Below are positions 39,693 through 48,238 of a stretch of 64,000 nt of DNA, one piece after another. Origin of the DNA: Thermoanaerobaculum sp964488355. Its GTDB lineage: Bacteria; Acidobacteriota; Thermoanaerobaculia; Thermoanaerobaculales; Thermoanaerobaculaceae. Positions within the stretch are counted from its first letter, which is position 1, and each line of letters starts with the position of its first letter. The position numbers were made by a program, and so were the translations under genes. The notes under the pieces are model-generated. The model saw nothing but the letters and a program-made list of their open reading frames with translations, was not told the origin of the DNA and ran no database searches. Where the stretch lies: assembly GCA_964488355.1 (NCBI GenBank), contig CAZAUJ010000003.1, positions 122,639 through 186,638 of the forward strand. Reading direction: 5' to 3'.

Positions 39693-40451
39693 ATGGACCT
39701 TCGCTTACGGGGCAAAAGGGCCCTGGTTACCGGTGCATCGCGAGGTATCGGACGGGCCATCGCCTTGTCACTGGCCGACTTCAAGGTGGATGTGGCGATC
39801 AACTTTTTCCGCCATCGGCAGCCGGCCGAGGAAGTGGCCAAGGAAATTGAAGCCCGCGGGGCCCGGGCCTTGCTCCTCAAGGCCAACGTGGCCGATGAGG
39901 GGCACGTGCAGCGCATGTTCGGCGAGATTGCCGAGGCCTGGGGCGGGCTGGAGATACTCGTGTCCAACGCCGCCTCCGGTGTGCTCAAGCCGGCCACCGA
40001 GCTGACGCTGCATCACCTTCACTGGACCATGGATATCAACGCGTTGGCCCTGCTTCCCTTGGTACAGCACTTTCTCCAACTGCCCAGCGTGGGGGAGAAG
40101 GTGGTGGTGGCAGTTTCGTCCCTGGGGGCGGTGCGGGCCATTCCCAACTACACGGCGGTGGGGGCATCGAAAGCTGCCCTGGAGTCTATGGTGCGCCACC
40201 TGGCGTGCGAGCTGGCTGGCAAGGGGGTACGGGTCAACGCCGTTTCTGCCGGTACGGTGGACACCGATGCCCTCAAGCACTTCCCCAACCGCGAGCAGCT
40301 TTTGGAGGAGTCGCGGCGGCGCACGCCAGCCGGGCGGCTGGTCACCCCTCAGGACGTGGCCAACGCGGTGGTTTTTCTCTGCACCGAGTTTGCCTCCATG
40401 ATTCACGGGCAAACCATCGTGGTAGACGGCGGGTACTCCATCCTGGCGTGA
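39693..40451 (+). CDS. enoyl-ACP reductase, FabL type (SDR)
   Basis: SDR of 252 aa. It begins with VTGASRGIGRAIA and has a YxxxK-like catalytic set in PNYTAVGASKAALESMVRHL. The C-terminal part TVDTDALKHFPNREQLLEE and ASMIHGQTIVVDGG closely follows the FabL signature known from Bacillus, in which the enzyme reduces enoyl-ACP with NADPH. A beta-ketoacyl reductase role cannot be fully excluded. ATG 39693 follows GGGGAGGAG. It overlaps the phosphodiesterase gene by four bases (GTGA). A FabL instead of FabI would matter for triclosan sensitivity. Confidence 0.82.
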   Translation: MDLRLRGKRALVTGASRGIGRAIALSLADFKVDVAINFFRHRQPAEEVAKEIEARGARALLLKANVADEGHVQRMFGEIAEAWGGLEILVSNAASGVLKPATELTLHHLHWTMDINALALLPLVQHFLQLPSVGEKVVVAVSSLGAVRAIPNYTAVGASKAALESMVRHLACELAGKGVRVNAVSAGTVDTDALKHFPNREQLLEESRRRTPAGRLVTPQDVANAVVFLCTEFASMIHGQTIVVDGGYSILA

Positions 40452-41080
40452 AAGGCCCGCTTATCATCGGCCACCGGGGTTTCGCCGGCCGCTTTGCTCA
40501 CAACTCCCTTGCGGGCATCCAGGAGGCGGTGGCCTTGGGTGTGGACGGGGTGGAGCTGGACCTGCGCCCCACGCGCGAAGGAGTTTGGGTGTGCCATCAC
40601 GATCGCAGGCGCGACGGTCGCCCGCTGTGCCAGTGGTCCTACCGGGAGCTAGCGCGGCACAAGGTGCCAGCCTTGGCGGCGGCCCTGGAGGCAGTGCCTG
40701 CCGACGGCTGGCTTTTTCTTGAGGTCAAGCCCTTAGCTGGCGACCACCTGTTAGCCCTTCTGGACCCGTTGGCCCGGCTGGTGGAGGGGCGGAGCCGCGT
40801 GCAGTTTCTCTCGTCCTCCCTGCGCGTGTTGGCCTTGTTGCGCCAGGCGTTCCCCCGAGCCCGCTTTTCCTGGGTGGTAAGCCGCCCGCCGGCTGAGGTG
40901 CCGCCCGGGGTGGAGCTTTCCCGCCACCACCCCCTGGTGGAAGCTCTCTCCTGCCTTTCGCTGCCGCTCCATCCTTGGACGATCAACCGCCCGGCCCGGC
41001 TGCGGCAGTTGGCCCAGCTGGGTGTGGCTTCGGTTACCACTGACTTTCCCGACCTGGCTTTCCAGGTGCTGCGTGGCTGA
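40448..41080 (+). CDS. glycerophosphodiester phosphodiesterase family protein
   Basis: Metal-dependent phosphodiesterase of 210 aa with a TIM-barrel fold. The GDPD signature is LIIGHRGFAG, then HNSLAGIQEAVALGVDGVELDL, then VCHHD with the catalytic His. It cleaves glycerophosphodiesters to sn-glycerol 3-phosphate and alcohol, recycling phospholipid headgroups. There is no signal peptide, so it is cytoplasmic. GTG 40448 overlaps the FabL stop (GTGA). It is somewhat shorter than E. coli UgpQ (247 aa). Confidence 0.87.
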   Translation: MKGPLIIGHRGFAGRFAHNSLAGIQEAVALGVDGVELDLRPTREGVWVCHHDRRRDGRPLCQWSYRELARHKVPALAAALEAVPADGWLFLEVKPLAGDHLLALLDPLARLVEGRSRVQFLSSSLRVLALLRQAFPRARFSWVVSRPPAEVPPGVELSRHHPLVEALSCLSLPLHPWTINRPARLRQLAQLGVASVTTDFPDLAFQVLRG

Positions 41081-41423
41081 GGAGAAGGTAGCTGTCTGCG
41101 TCAGTAATGCCTTTGTGCGCGCGGCGGTGGAGGCCGCGGTGAGGGCTGTAGGTGGCCAACCCGTAGGGGTGGGCTCCCCCGGGGAGGCCCAGCGCCTTCA
41201 GGCGCGTGCGTTGGTGGTGGACCTTACCGGCCAGGTTTCGCCCGACGAGCTGGCCAGCCTGGCACAAGGCCAGCTGCTCGTTTTGGCCTTTGCACCCGCG
41301 GAGGAGGCTTCCCTTTTGGCCTTGGCTCGCCAAGCAGGTGCCTTGGCCTTACCTCGGGGGCTCTTTTTGCGTCAGCTGCCGCAGATCTTGCTGGCCGCCC
41401 TGGGCACTCACGAGCCGTGCTAA
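41073..41423 (+). CDS. small hypothetical protein with receiver-like pattern
   Basis: Predicted protein of 116 aa, not recognised. The alternation of hydrophobic strands and helices (VAVCVSNAFVRAAVEAAVRA, LVVDLTGQ, LLVLAFAP, AGALALPRGLFLRQLP) resembles a minimal receiver or Rossmann-like fold but lacks a clear phosphoacceptor cluster. GTG 41073 overlaps the GDPD stop by eight bases, so translational coupling suggests it is real. Codon use looks like its neighbours. It is the last gene of the FabL-GDPD transcript and its role is unknown. Confidence 0.6.
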   Translation: MAEEKVAVCVSNAFVRAAVEAAVRAVGGQPVGVGSPGEAQRLQARALVVDLTGQVSPDELASLAQGQLLVLAFAPAEEASLLALARQAGALALPRGLFLRQLPQILLAALGTHEPC

Positions 41424-41500
41424 TCTGCTCCTCGCCCAAGCTTTGTCGCTGTGAGTGTCTTAGGGCCTTTCCTTCTGCCGCGCGTGGTTAGCAGGCAGCC

Positions 41501-42403
41501 TCAGAGAATGCGTTTGCCCAGGAGGCTGGCGGCCAGTTCCACCATGATCTGCGCGGTGCGGTTTTGGCGGTCAAGAATAGGGTTGACCTCCACCAAGTCC
41601 AGGCTGGTGACCTTGCCCCAATCGGCCAGCAGCTCCATTAAGAGGTGCGCCTCCCGGTAAGAGAGCCCTCCGGGCACCGGGGTACCCACCCCCGGGGCCA
41701 CCTCTGGGTCCAAGACGTCCGCGTCCAAGGAGACATGCACCGCCGGTACCTCACCCAAAAGCTCGGTGATCCGCTCGGTGATGGCGGCGATGCCCAGTCG
41801 GTCCACGTCCTTCATCGTGAACACGGTAACCCCGAGCTGGCGCAGCAGGTGCCTTTCGCCCGGGTCCACACTGCGCACGCCAACGAGCACCACACGGTGG
41901 GGATCCAGTACCGGACCGGGACGTGGCACCAGGCTCGTGAGGCGGGGGTCGCCCACGCCGCAAAGGGCTGCTAAAGGCATTCCGTGGATGTTGCCGGAGG
42001 GGGAGGTTTCCGGGGTGTTGAAGTCCGCATGGGCATCCACCCAAACCACGCCTGGAGCACCGCGCTGGGCCACCCCGGCGAGGGAGCCGAGGGCTACTGA
42101 GTGGTCACCCCCCAGCACCACCGGGAACAGCTCGGGGGGCAGTTGGGCCAGCTGTTCTGCCAGTTCTTGGCACACGCTGGCTATGGCCTCGGTGTAGGCC
42201 AGCCCGCCCCGGCGGGTGCGGTCGCCCCCGCGCAGGCTCTCCAGCACCGGGGTGCGCACGTCTCCCAGGTCATCTACCTGGTGGCCGGTGGCTTCGAGGG
42301 CCGGCTGCAAGCCGGCGTAGCGCAGGGCCGAGGGCCCCATATCCGTTCCCCTTCGCTTTTGCCCCAGGTCCATGGGCACGCCGACGATGGTTATTTGCCG
42401 CAT
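41501..42403 (-). CDS. rocF: arginase (ureohydrolase family)
   Basis: Manganese enzyme of 300 aa hydrolysing L-arginine to ornithine and urea. The binuclear-metal motifs are LGGDHSVALG, VDAHADFNTP and SLDADVLDP, with the arginase-typical SGNIHGMPLA segment. Length and order match the RocF group rather than agmatinase. No ribosome site precedes ATG 42403; TAGAAA nine bases upstream is a possible -10. No ornithine-cycle gene is adjacent. Confidence 0.92.
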   Translation of the reverse strand: MRQITIVGVPMDLGQKRRGTDMGPSALRYAGLQPALEATGHQVDDLGDVRTPVLESLRGGDRTRRGGLAYTEAIASVCQELAEQLAQLPPELFPVVLGGDHSVALGSLAGVAQRGAPGVVWVDAHADFNTPETSPSGNIHGMPLAALCGVGDPRLTSLVPRPGPVLDPHRVVLVGVRSVDPGERHLLRQLGVTVFTMKDVDRLGIAAITERITELLGEVPAVHVSLDADVLDPEVAPGVGTPVPGGLSYREAHLLMELLADWGKVTSLDLVEVNPILDRQNRTAQIMVELAASLLGKRIL

Positions 42404-42434
42404 AGGATGTCTTTTCTACCACAGGTGGCAGGTT

Positions 42435-44288
42435 TCAGGAACCTACCAGCCTGGGGAAGCTCCCTGACACGGGCCGCAAGTGCACGCGGTTACGCCCAGA
42501 ACTCTTGGCCACGTAAAGTGCCTCGTCCGCCTGTTGCACCAGCCGCTCTACCGGCACGCCCTCCACCGGCCGACCCACGGCCACCCCGCAGGAGACGGTC
42601 ACGTGGGGCCCGAGGGGAGAGGCGGGATGGGGCCAAGCGTTTTGTTGCACGGTGGCAACCAATTTTTCCGCTAACAGTCGGGCCGAGGCGGCGTCCATGC
42701 CGGGCAGGACCAGGACAAACTCTTCGCCCCCGTAACGGGCTGCCAGCTCGCCAGACCGCCGGCAGAGGTCAGCAAGCTGCTGGCCGAACTGTTGGAGGAG
42801 CTGATCCCCGGCTGGGTGGCCGAGGGCATCGTTGTAGGCCTTGAAGTAATCCAGGTCCACCAGCACCAGGGCCAAGGTGCTCCCTGTGCGGGAAGCACGC
42901 CGCCATTCCTGATCGAGGGCCTTGTCCAGCTGGCGGCGGTTGGCTAAACCGGTTAAGGGGTCGGTAGAGGAAAGGTGTTCCAGCTGGCGGTTGGCCTGGG
43001 CCAGCTGCGCCTGGGAGAGCTCCGCCTCTTCCTGCGCGCGGAGCGCTTCTGTCAAGGCCGCTTTCAACGCCTCGGTGCGCTGGCTCACAGCCGCCTCGAG
43101 CTGGCTAATGTAGCGTTGCTCGGCCAGGCGATTTTCCCTTTCCAGCTCCCGCATGCGGTAGCCGACGGCAAAGGCAAAAAGCAGCATTTCCGCACCTGAG
43201 CCCGCTTGCGCTGCGTAGGTGGTAAAAGGGGACGTGGGCAGGAGCCCTAAGAAAGCCAGGGTATAAGCCACGATGCCGATCAGCAGCAGGCTGGTGGCCA
43301 GGAGGAAGTAGCCGGCCAGCCTGCTACCGGCGCGAAAGAGGGTTAGACCCGCCCCAAGATAGACCGCACAGGTGGCCAAAGCCATCAGGGCTAAGGGTTT
43401 TTCCACCCAGTCGTAAAGCTGGAAAGCCCCGGTCAGCAACAGTGCCAAAACCAAGCAAGAAAAAAACCGGAGCAGTTTAGCGGCCCAGGGCAGGTTCTTT
43501 TTCAGTTCGAGGAACTCAGAGGTGAAGGCGTTGCCGGCCACCATGGCAAAACCCACGAGAAAGAAGCTGGCCTGGACGTCCCAGGAGGGCCAGGAAGGCC
43601 AAAGAAAAGCCAGCGCCATCCCCGCGCGCACCAGCCAAATGGCACCAAAGGCGGCGGCGTATAGGGCGTAGAGGAGATAAAGTCGCCGTCGAAGGGAAAG
43701 GTACAGGAATACGTTGTACAGCACCATGGCCAGCATGACGCCACCGTAAAGGCCATGGAGATGGCTGGCGCGTTGCTCCCGCTGGGAAAAGGACGCCCAG
43801 TCGCTGGTTTGAAAAACAAGGTTCTTGGGCTTGAGGTGGTTTTGCTTTGGCACCCAAAGGTGGGCGAGCCAGCTGCTTTCCCCTGGCGGCAGGTGGAGCA
43901 GAAGGGCCGGGTGCGGTCGGCCCATGCTGCGCTGGTCCAAGGGCAGCAGCAAACCCGTACGCGCGAGAGGTCGTAGCTGGCCAGGGGTAAAGACCTCCAC
44001 CAGCGGGGAGGGTTCGGGTGGCAACAGCACACAGGGGCTGGTTGCTTCTGAAAGGTTGTGGAGGGTTAAGCGGAACCAATAGCTTCCGGCTGGAAGCGAC
44101 GTGCCGGGCGGGGGGATGGGTGGGAGTTGGCGCGGGTCAGTGTCAAGCAGCCCGCTGGCAGCGCCTTCACGGTAGGCTACGAGCACCCAACTCCTTAGCT
44201 GACACGGAGCAGCGGCCGCGGTGCCGGAAGGGAGGTTTGCCGATCCAACCGCCAGGCAAAGGGAAGCTGTGGCGAAACGGCGCCCCAT
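42435..44288 (-). CDS. 7TM-DISM diguanylate cyclase (GGDEF)
   Basis: Membrane c-di-GMP synthase of 617 aa. Signal peptide, then a periplasmic 7TMR-DISM extracellular domain (about residues 28-185), seven transmembrane helices (about 185-400), a coiled linker RTEALKAALTEALRAQEEAE, and a GGDEF domain starting SSTDPLTGLANRR with catalytic ARYGGEEFVLVLPG. The inhibitory I-site RxxD reads RSGE, with Glu for Asp, so feedback control may be weakened. It likely senses a carbohydrate or other periplasmic ligand. ATG 44288 is preferred to the TTG at 44294. Confidence 0.9.
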   Translation of the reverse strand: MGRRFATASLCLAVGSANLPSGTAAAAPCQLRSWVLVAYREGAASGLLDTDPRQLPPIPPPGTSLPAGSYWFRLTLHNLSEATSPCVLLPPEPSPLVEVFTPGQLRPLARTGLLLPLDQRSMGRPHPALLLHLPPGESSWLAHLWVPKQNHLKPKNLVFQTSDWASFSQREQRASHLHGLYGGVMLAMVLYNVFLYLSLRRRLYLLYALYAAAFGAIWLVRAGMALAFLWPSWPSWDVQASFFLVGFAMVAGNAFTSEFLELKKNLPWAAKLLRFFSCLVLALLLTGAFQLYDWVEKPLALMALATCAVYLGAGLTLFRAGSRLAGYFLLATSLLLIGIVAYTLAFLGLLPTSPFTTYAAQAGSGAEMLLFAFAVGYRMRELERENRLAEQRYISQLEAAVSQRTEALKAALTEALRAQEEAELSQAQLAQANRQLEHLSSTDPLTGLANRRQLDKALDQEWRRASRTGSTLALVLVDLDYFKAYNDALGHPAGDQLLQQFGQQLADLCRRSGELAARYGGEEFVLVLPGMDAASARLLAEKLVATVQQNAWPHPASPLGPHVTVSCGVAVGRPVEGVPVERLVQQADEALYVAKSSGRNRVHLRPVSGSFPRLVGS

Positions 44289-44373
44289 AAACAACCTAAC
44301 CCAGCTGCCTTTAAAGCCATTCCCTGCGCTTAACCGACTATGGGTCGGCCAGCGCGAACCGTACGCGGCGGCG

Positions 44374-47205
44374 CTAGGAGGCCTTCGCTTGGGGCAGGCC
44401 CAGGATAGGCGCCAAGTACCGGCCTGTCCAGCTTTGCTCGCAGGCAGCTACCTGTTCAGGGGTACCGCAGACAACCACGCGACCACCCTCGTCACCTCCT
44501 TCCGGACCCAAATCCACGATCCAGTCGGCGGTCTTGATCACGTCCAGGTTGTGCTCGATGACCACCACCGTGTTGCCCCGGTCCACCAGGGTGTGCAGCA
44601 CCATCAACAGCTTCTTCACGTCGTCGAAGTGCAAGCCGGTGGTGGGCTCGTCCAGGATGTACAGGGTGGCCCCCGTGGCTCGCCGCGCCAGCTCGCGGGA
44701 GAGCTTGATGCGTTGGGCCTCACCGCCGGAAAGGGTGGTGGCCGGCTGTCCCAGGCGCAAGTAGCCCAGCCCCACGGCCATGAGGGTGTCAAGGATGCGG
44801 GTAATCTGCGTGTGGGCAGCAAAAAGCTCGCGCGCTTGCTCCACCGTCAGGTCCAAAACGTCGGCTATGGATAGCCCCTTGAACTGAACCTCCAGGGTCT
44901 CCCGGCTGTAGCGCTTGCCCTTGCACACGTCACAGGTGACGTAAACGTCGGGCAGGAAATGCATTTCGATTTTAATTTGCCCGTCGCCCGCACAGGCTTC
45001 ACACCGCCCACCGCGCACGTTAAAGGAAAAGCGACCGGGTTTGTAACCGCGGGTGCGGGCTTCGGGGGTGAGGGCGAAGAGCTCGCGGATGGGATCGAAC
45101 ACCTTGGTGTAGGTAGCTGGGTTGGAGCGTGGTGTGCGGCCAATGGGTGATTGGTCGATCGCCACCACCTTATCAATGTGTTGGATACCCTCCAAGCCGT
45201 CGTGATCTCCCGGCAGGTCCACCGCACGGTACAAGGCGCGCGCACACGCCTTGTAGAGAATCTCGTTTACCAGGGTGGATTTGCCCGAGCCCGAGACGCC
45301 CGTAACGCAAATGAACGTGCCTAGGGGAAAAGCGACGGTGATGTTCTTGAGGTTGTGTTCGCGGGCGCCCCGGACGATGAGCTGCTGGCCATGACCCCGG
45401 CGGCGATGGGTGGGCACGGGAATCGTAAGCTCGCCTGCCAGATACCGCCCGGTGAGGGAGCGGGGAAAAGAGGGGATGACCTCCGGAGGGCCCTCCGCTA
45501 CCACCTCACCCCCGTGAACGCCGGCCCCCGGCCCCAGGTCCACGATCCAGTCTGCTTCTCGCATGGTTTCCTCATCGTGCTCCACCACCAGCACGGTGTT
45601 GCCCAAATCGCGCATGTTCTTGAGAGTTGCCAGAAGCTTGCGGTTATCTCGCTGGTGCAAACCGATGGAGGGCTCGTCGAGCACGTACAGCACGCCCATG
45701 AGCTTGGAGCCAATTTGCGTGGCCAGGCGAATGCGCTGAGCTTCCCCGCCGGAAAGACTTCCCGAGGAGCGGGAAAGGGTGAGATACTCCAGGCCCACTG
45801 CTGCCAGGAACTCCAAACGGTCGCGGATCTCTTTCAATATCTTTCCGGCTATTTGCTGCTGCCTGGGCGAGAGGGTGAGTTGGGAAAACCACGCCAGCGC
45901 CTCGCGCACCGACATCTCCACCACCTGGTGAATGTTCTTGCCGCCCACGGCCACGGCCAAAGCTTCCTTGCGCAGGCGTTGGCCGCCACAGGTGGGGCAG
46001 GGCCGCTGGGACATGAAGCGCTCAATTTCTGCCCGCACTTCAGGGGAATGGGTCTCCCGGTACTTACGCTCCAGTGCGGGGATGAGACCCTCGAAGGGGG
46101 CGCGGTAAGCCCAGCGGGAGCGCTCCCCCACGAATTCAAAGTTGAGCTCGTGGGTGGTGCCGAAAAGCACCGCCTGCTGGACCTTCTTTGGCAGCGCCTG
46201 CCACGGCGTGTGCAGGGAGAAACCCACCTCTCGCGCCAGGATTTGTAGCTGCCGCCAACGAAAGGAACGGGCCGATTCGGCAATACCGGCCAGGGCTCCT
46301 GCCGCCAGCGAGCGCTGCGGGTCCAGAACCAGCTTGGCCGGATCGATTTCCTGCACCGTGCCCAGCCCGGTGCACGCGGGACAGGCCCCTTGAGGGGAAT
46401 TGAAGGAGAAGAGTCGCGGGGACAACTCGGGCAGAGAAAAGCCGCAGGAGGGGCAGGCATGACGGCTGGAGAGGGCGAACTCTTCCCCCCCACGCGGTGC
46501 CACCCGCACCAACCCCTCCCCCACCCGCAGGGCCGTCTCCAGGGAATCGGCCAGTCTGGCAGCTAGGTCCTCCCGCACCTCCAAGCGGTCCACCACCACC
46601 TCGATGGTGTGCTTTCTTTTCTTGTCCATCTCTGGCGGGTCAGCCACCTCCACCATTTGACCATCTACCCGGGCGCGCACGAACCCTTCCCTGGCCATTT
46701 GCTCAAAGAGCTTGCGGTGCTCGCCCTTCTTGGCCTGAGCTAGGGGCGCCAGCAGCAGGAAGCGGGTGCCGGCAGGCAGGGACAAGATGCGGTCCACCAT
46801 TTGCTGTACGGTGAGAGCCCCAATGGGCAGGTGGCAGTCGGGGCAATGGACTTGCCCCACCGAGGCGTACAGCAGGCGCAGGTAGTCGTAAATTTCCGTC
46901 ACCGTTCCCACCGTGGAACGCGGGTTCTTGGAGACGGTTTTTTGCTCGATGGAGATAGCAGGCGAGAGGCCCTCGATGGTGTCCACATCGGGCTTGTCCA
47001 TTTGCTCCAGAAACTGGCGGGCATAGGCAGACAGGGACTCTACGTAGCGCCGCTGACCCTCGGCAAAAAGCGTATCGAAGGCGAGCGATGACTTGCCCGA
47101 GCCGGAAACCCCGGTGATGACCACCAGCTTGTTGCGCGGGATGTCCAGGTTGATGTTTTTTAAGTTGTGCTGGCGCGCACCGCGAATGACAATGGCGTCT
47201 CGCAT
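44374..47205 (-). CDS. uvrA: excinuclease ABC subunit A
   Basis: Damage-recognition ATPase of nucleotide excision repair, 943 aa (usual 930-970). There are two ABC modules: Walker A GVSGSGKSSL near residue 32 and a second GVSGSGKSTL, ABC signatures LSGGEAQRI in both halves, and zinc-finger CxxC pairs including CPSCGFSLPE and CDVCKGKRYS. ATG 47205 is chosen by homology; the open frame extends 163 codons upstream as antisense of the Nudix gene. A -10 box TACACT lies 19 bases upstream with GGTGGGA as ribosome site. Confidence 0.97.
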   Translation of the reverse strand: MRDAIVIRGARQHNLKNINLDIPRNKLVVITGVSGSGKSSLAFDTLFAEGQRRYVESLSAYARQFLEQMDKPDVDTIEGLSPAISIEQKTVSKNPRSTVGTVTEIYDYLRLLYASVGQVHCPDCHLPIGALTVQQMVDRILSLPAGTRFLLLAPLAQAKKGEHRKLFEQMAREGFVRARVDGQMVEVADPPEMDKKRKHTIEVVVDRLEVREDLAARLADSLETALRVGEGLVRVAPRGGEEFALSSRHACPSCGFSLPELSPRLFSFNSPQGACPACTGLGTVQEIDPAKLVLDPQRSLAAGALAGIAESARSFRWRQLQILAREVGFSLHTPWQALPKKVQQAVLFGTTHELNFEFVGERSRWAYRAPFEGLIPALERKYRETHSPEVRAEIERFMSQRPCPTCGGQRLRKEALAVAVGGKNIHQVVEMSVREALAWFSQLTLSPRQQQIAGKILKEIRDRLEFLAAVGLEYLTLSRSSGSLSGGEAQRIRLATQIGSKLMGVLYVLDEPSIGLHQRDNRKLLATLKNMRDLGNTVLVVEHDEETMREADWIVDLGPGAGVHGGEVVAEGPPEVIPSFPRSLTGRYLAGELTIPVPTHRRRGHGQQLIVRGAREHNLKNITVAFPLGTFICVTGVSGSGKSTLVNEILYKACARALYRAVDLPGDHDGLEGIQHIDKVVAIDQSPIGRTPRSNPATYTKVFDPIRELFALTPEARTRGYKPGRFSFNVRGGRCEACAGDGQIKIEMHFLPDVYVTCDVCKGKRYSRETLEVQFKGLSIADVLDLTVEQARELFAAHTQITRILDTLMAVGLGYLRLGQPATTLSGGEAQRIKLSRELARRATGATLYILDEPTTGLHFDDVKKLLMVLHTLVDRGNTVVVIEHNLDVIKTADWIVDLGPEGGDEGGRVVVCGTPEQVAACEQSWTGRYLAPILGLPQAKAS

Positions 47206-47224
47206 CGTCCCACCGTGACCTGTT

Positions 47225-47230
47225 AGTGTA
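47225..47230 (-). promoter_or_regulatory. -10 box TACACT of uvrA, overlapping a divergent TAGTGT for the Nudix gene
   Basis: Leftward TACACT starts uvrA; almost the same bases read TAGTGT rightward (47224-47229), a -10 candidate for the Nudix gene. The two promoters may exclude each other. Confidence 0.4.
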
Positions 47231-47264
47231 CCGCTGCCGGCAAAGTCCGGGTAGGAGGGCTTAG

Positions 47265-47795
47265 ATGGAACGCAGCCTGGAGGTACGGGTGCACTACCAG
47301 GGTAGGCTGGTGCGGTTGGAGACGCATCGCGTGGCCTTGCCTTCGGGTCAACGTACGGTCCGGGAGGTGGTTCACCACCCGGGGGCAGTGGTGGTGGTGC
47401 CGCACCTGGCCGACGGGCGCCTGTTGTTGGTGCGGCAGTTTCGCTTCGCCGTCGGCCAAGAGCTGGTGGAGTTTCCCGCTGGTACGCTCCAGGCCGGGGA
47501 GGAGCCGGAAAGGTGCGCCGCCCGGGAGCTACGAGAAGAAACGGGGGCCTGGGGGCCACTGACTTTCTTGGGCAGCTTTTTTTCTGCTCCGGGGTTTTGC
47601 GACGAGCTGCTGCACTGCTTTCTCGCGCACGTGGAGGGGATGGGAGAACCCCATCCCGAAGAGGATGAAAAGTTCCAGCTTCTTGTTTGGCCACCGCAAG
47701 AGGTGTGGCGAGCCATCGGCGAGGGCCTTGTGCGGGACGGCAAGTCGCTGGCTGCCTGGACTCTTTTCCTTTCCGCCCAGGGCGGACAGCGCTAG
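47265..47795 (+). CDS. Nudix hydrolase, ADP-ribose pyrophosphatase-like
   Basis: Hydrolase of 176 aa. The Nudix box GTLQAGEEPERCAARELREE, followed by TG, is complete (GX5EX7REUXEEXGU), and the N-terminal MERSLEVRVHYQGRLVRLE plus LLVRQFRF match ADP-ribose or nucleoside diphosphate sugar hydrolases (NudF-like). RBS GGAGGGC precedes ATG 47265. It is divergent from uvrA and convergent with smpB, whose stop codon overlaps its own in CTAG (47792-47795). Confidence 0.88.
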   Translation: MERSLEVRVHYQGRLVRLETHRVALPSGQRTVREVVHHPGAVVVVPHLADGRLLLVRQFRFAVGQELVEFPAGTLQAGEEPERCAARELREETGAWGPLTFLGSFFSAPGFCDELLHCFLAHVEGMGEPHPEEDEKFQLLVWPPQEVWRAIGEGLVRDGKSLAAWTLFLSAQGGQR

Positions 47796-48238
47796 CGGTA
47801 GCGCTTCAGCTCGGCCGCTGCCTCGCGGGCCAGGTCCCGTTCGCGCAGGGCCTGTTTTTTGTCGTGGGCCTTCTTGCCACGCGCCAAGGCCAGCTCCACC
47901 TTGATCCAGTTGCCTTCCAGGCCGATCGCCAAAGGGATGAGGGTGAGGCCCTTTTCCTGCACCTTGCCGGCCAGCCGCTTGAGCTCCCGCTTGTGCAGCA
48001 AAAGTTTGCGAGGGCGCAAGGGATCGTGGCCAGCGTAGCCCGCGTTCGCGTAGGGAGCGATGTGTACGTTGACCAAGAAGGCCTCACCGCCTTCGAAGCT
48101 CACATAGCCGTCCTGCAGGTTCACGCGACCTTCCCGCACGGACTTCACCTCGCTGCCGGTGAGCACCAGCCCGGCCACCAGGCGCTCCAGGAACTCGTAC
48201 TCGAACCGAGCCTTGCGGTTGGCAGCCAGCACCTTCAT
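47792..48238 (-). CDS. smpB: SsrA-binding protein
   Basis: tmRNA-binding protein of 148 aa for rescue of stalled ribosomes (trans-translation). It has the NRKARFEYEFLE start, the GTEVKS-type GSEVKSVREGRVNLQDGY core and the basic C-terminal tail RERDLAREAAAELKRYR. ATG 48238 overlaps the stop of the HD-GYP gene (ATGA). No ssrA gene is seen in the window. Confidence 0.95.
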   Translation of the reverse strand: MKVLAANRKARFEYEFLERLVAGLVLTGSEVKSVREGRVNLQDGYVSFEGGEAFLVNVHIAPYANAGYAGHDPLRPRKLLLHKRELKRLAGKVQEKGLTLIPLAIGLEGNWIKVELALARGKKAHDKKQALRERDLAREAAAELKRYR

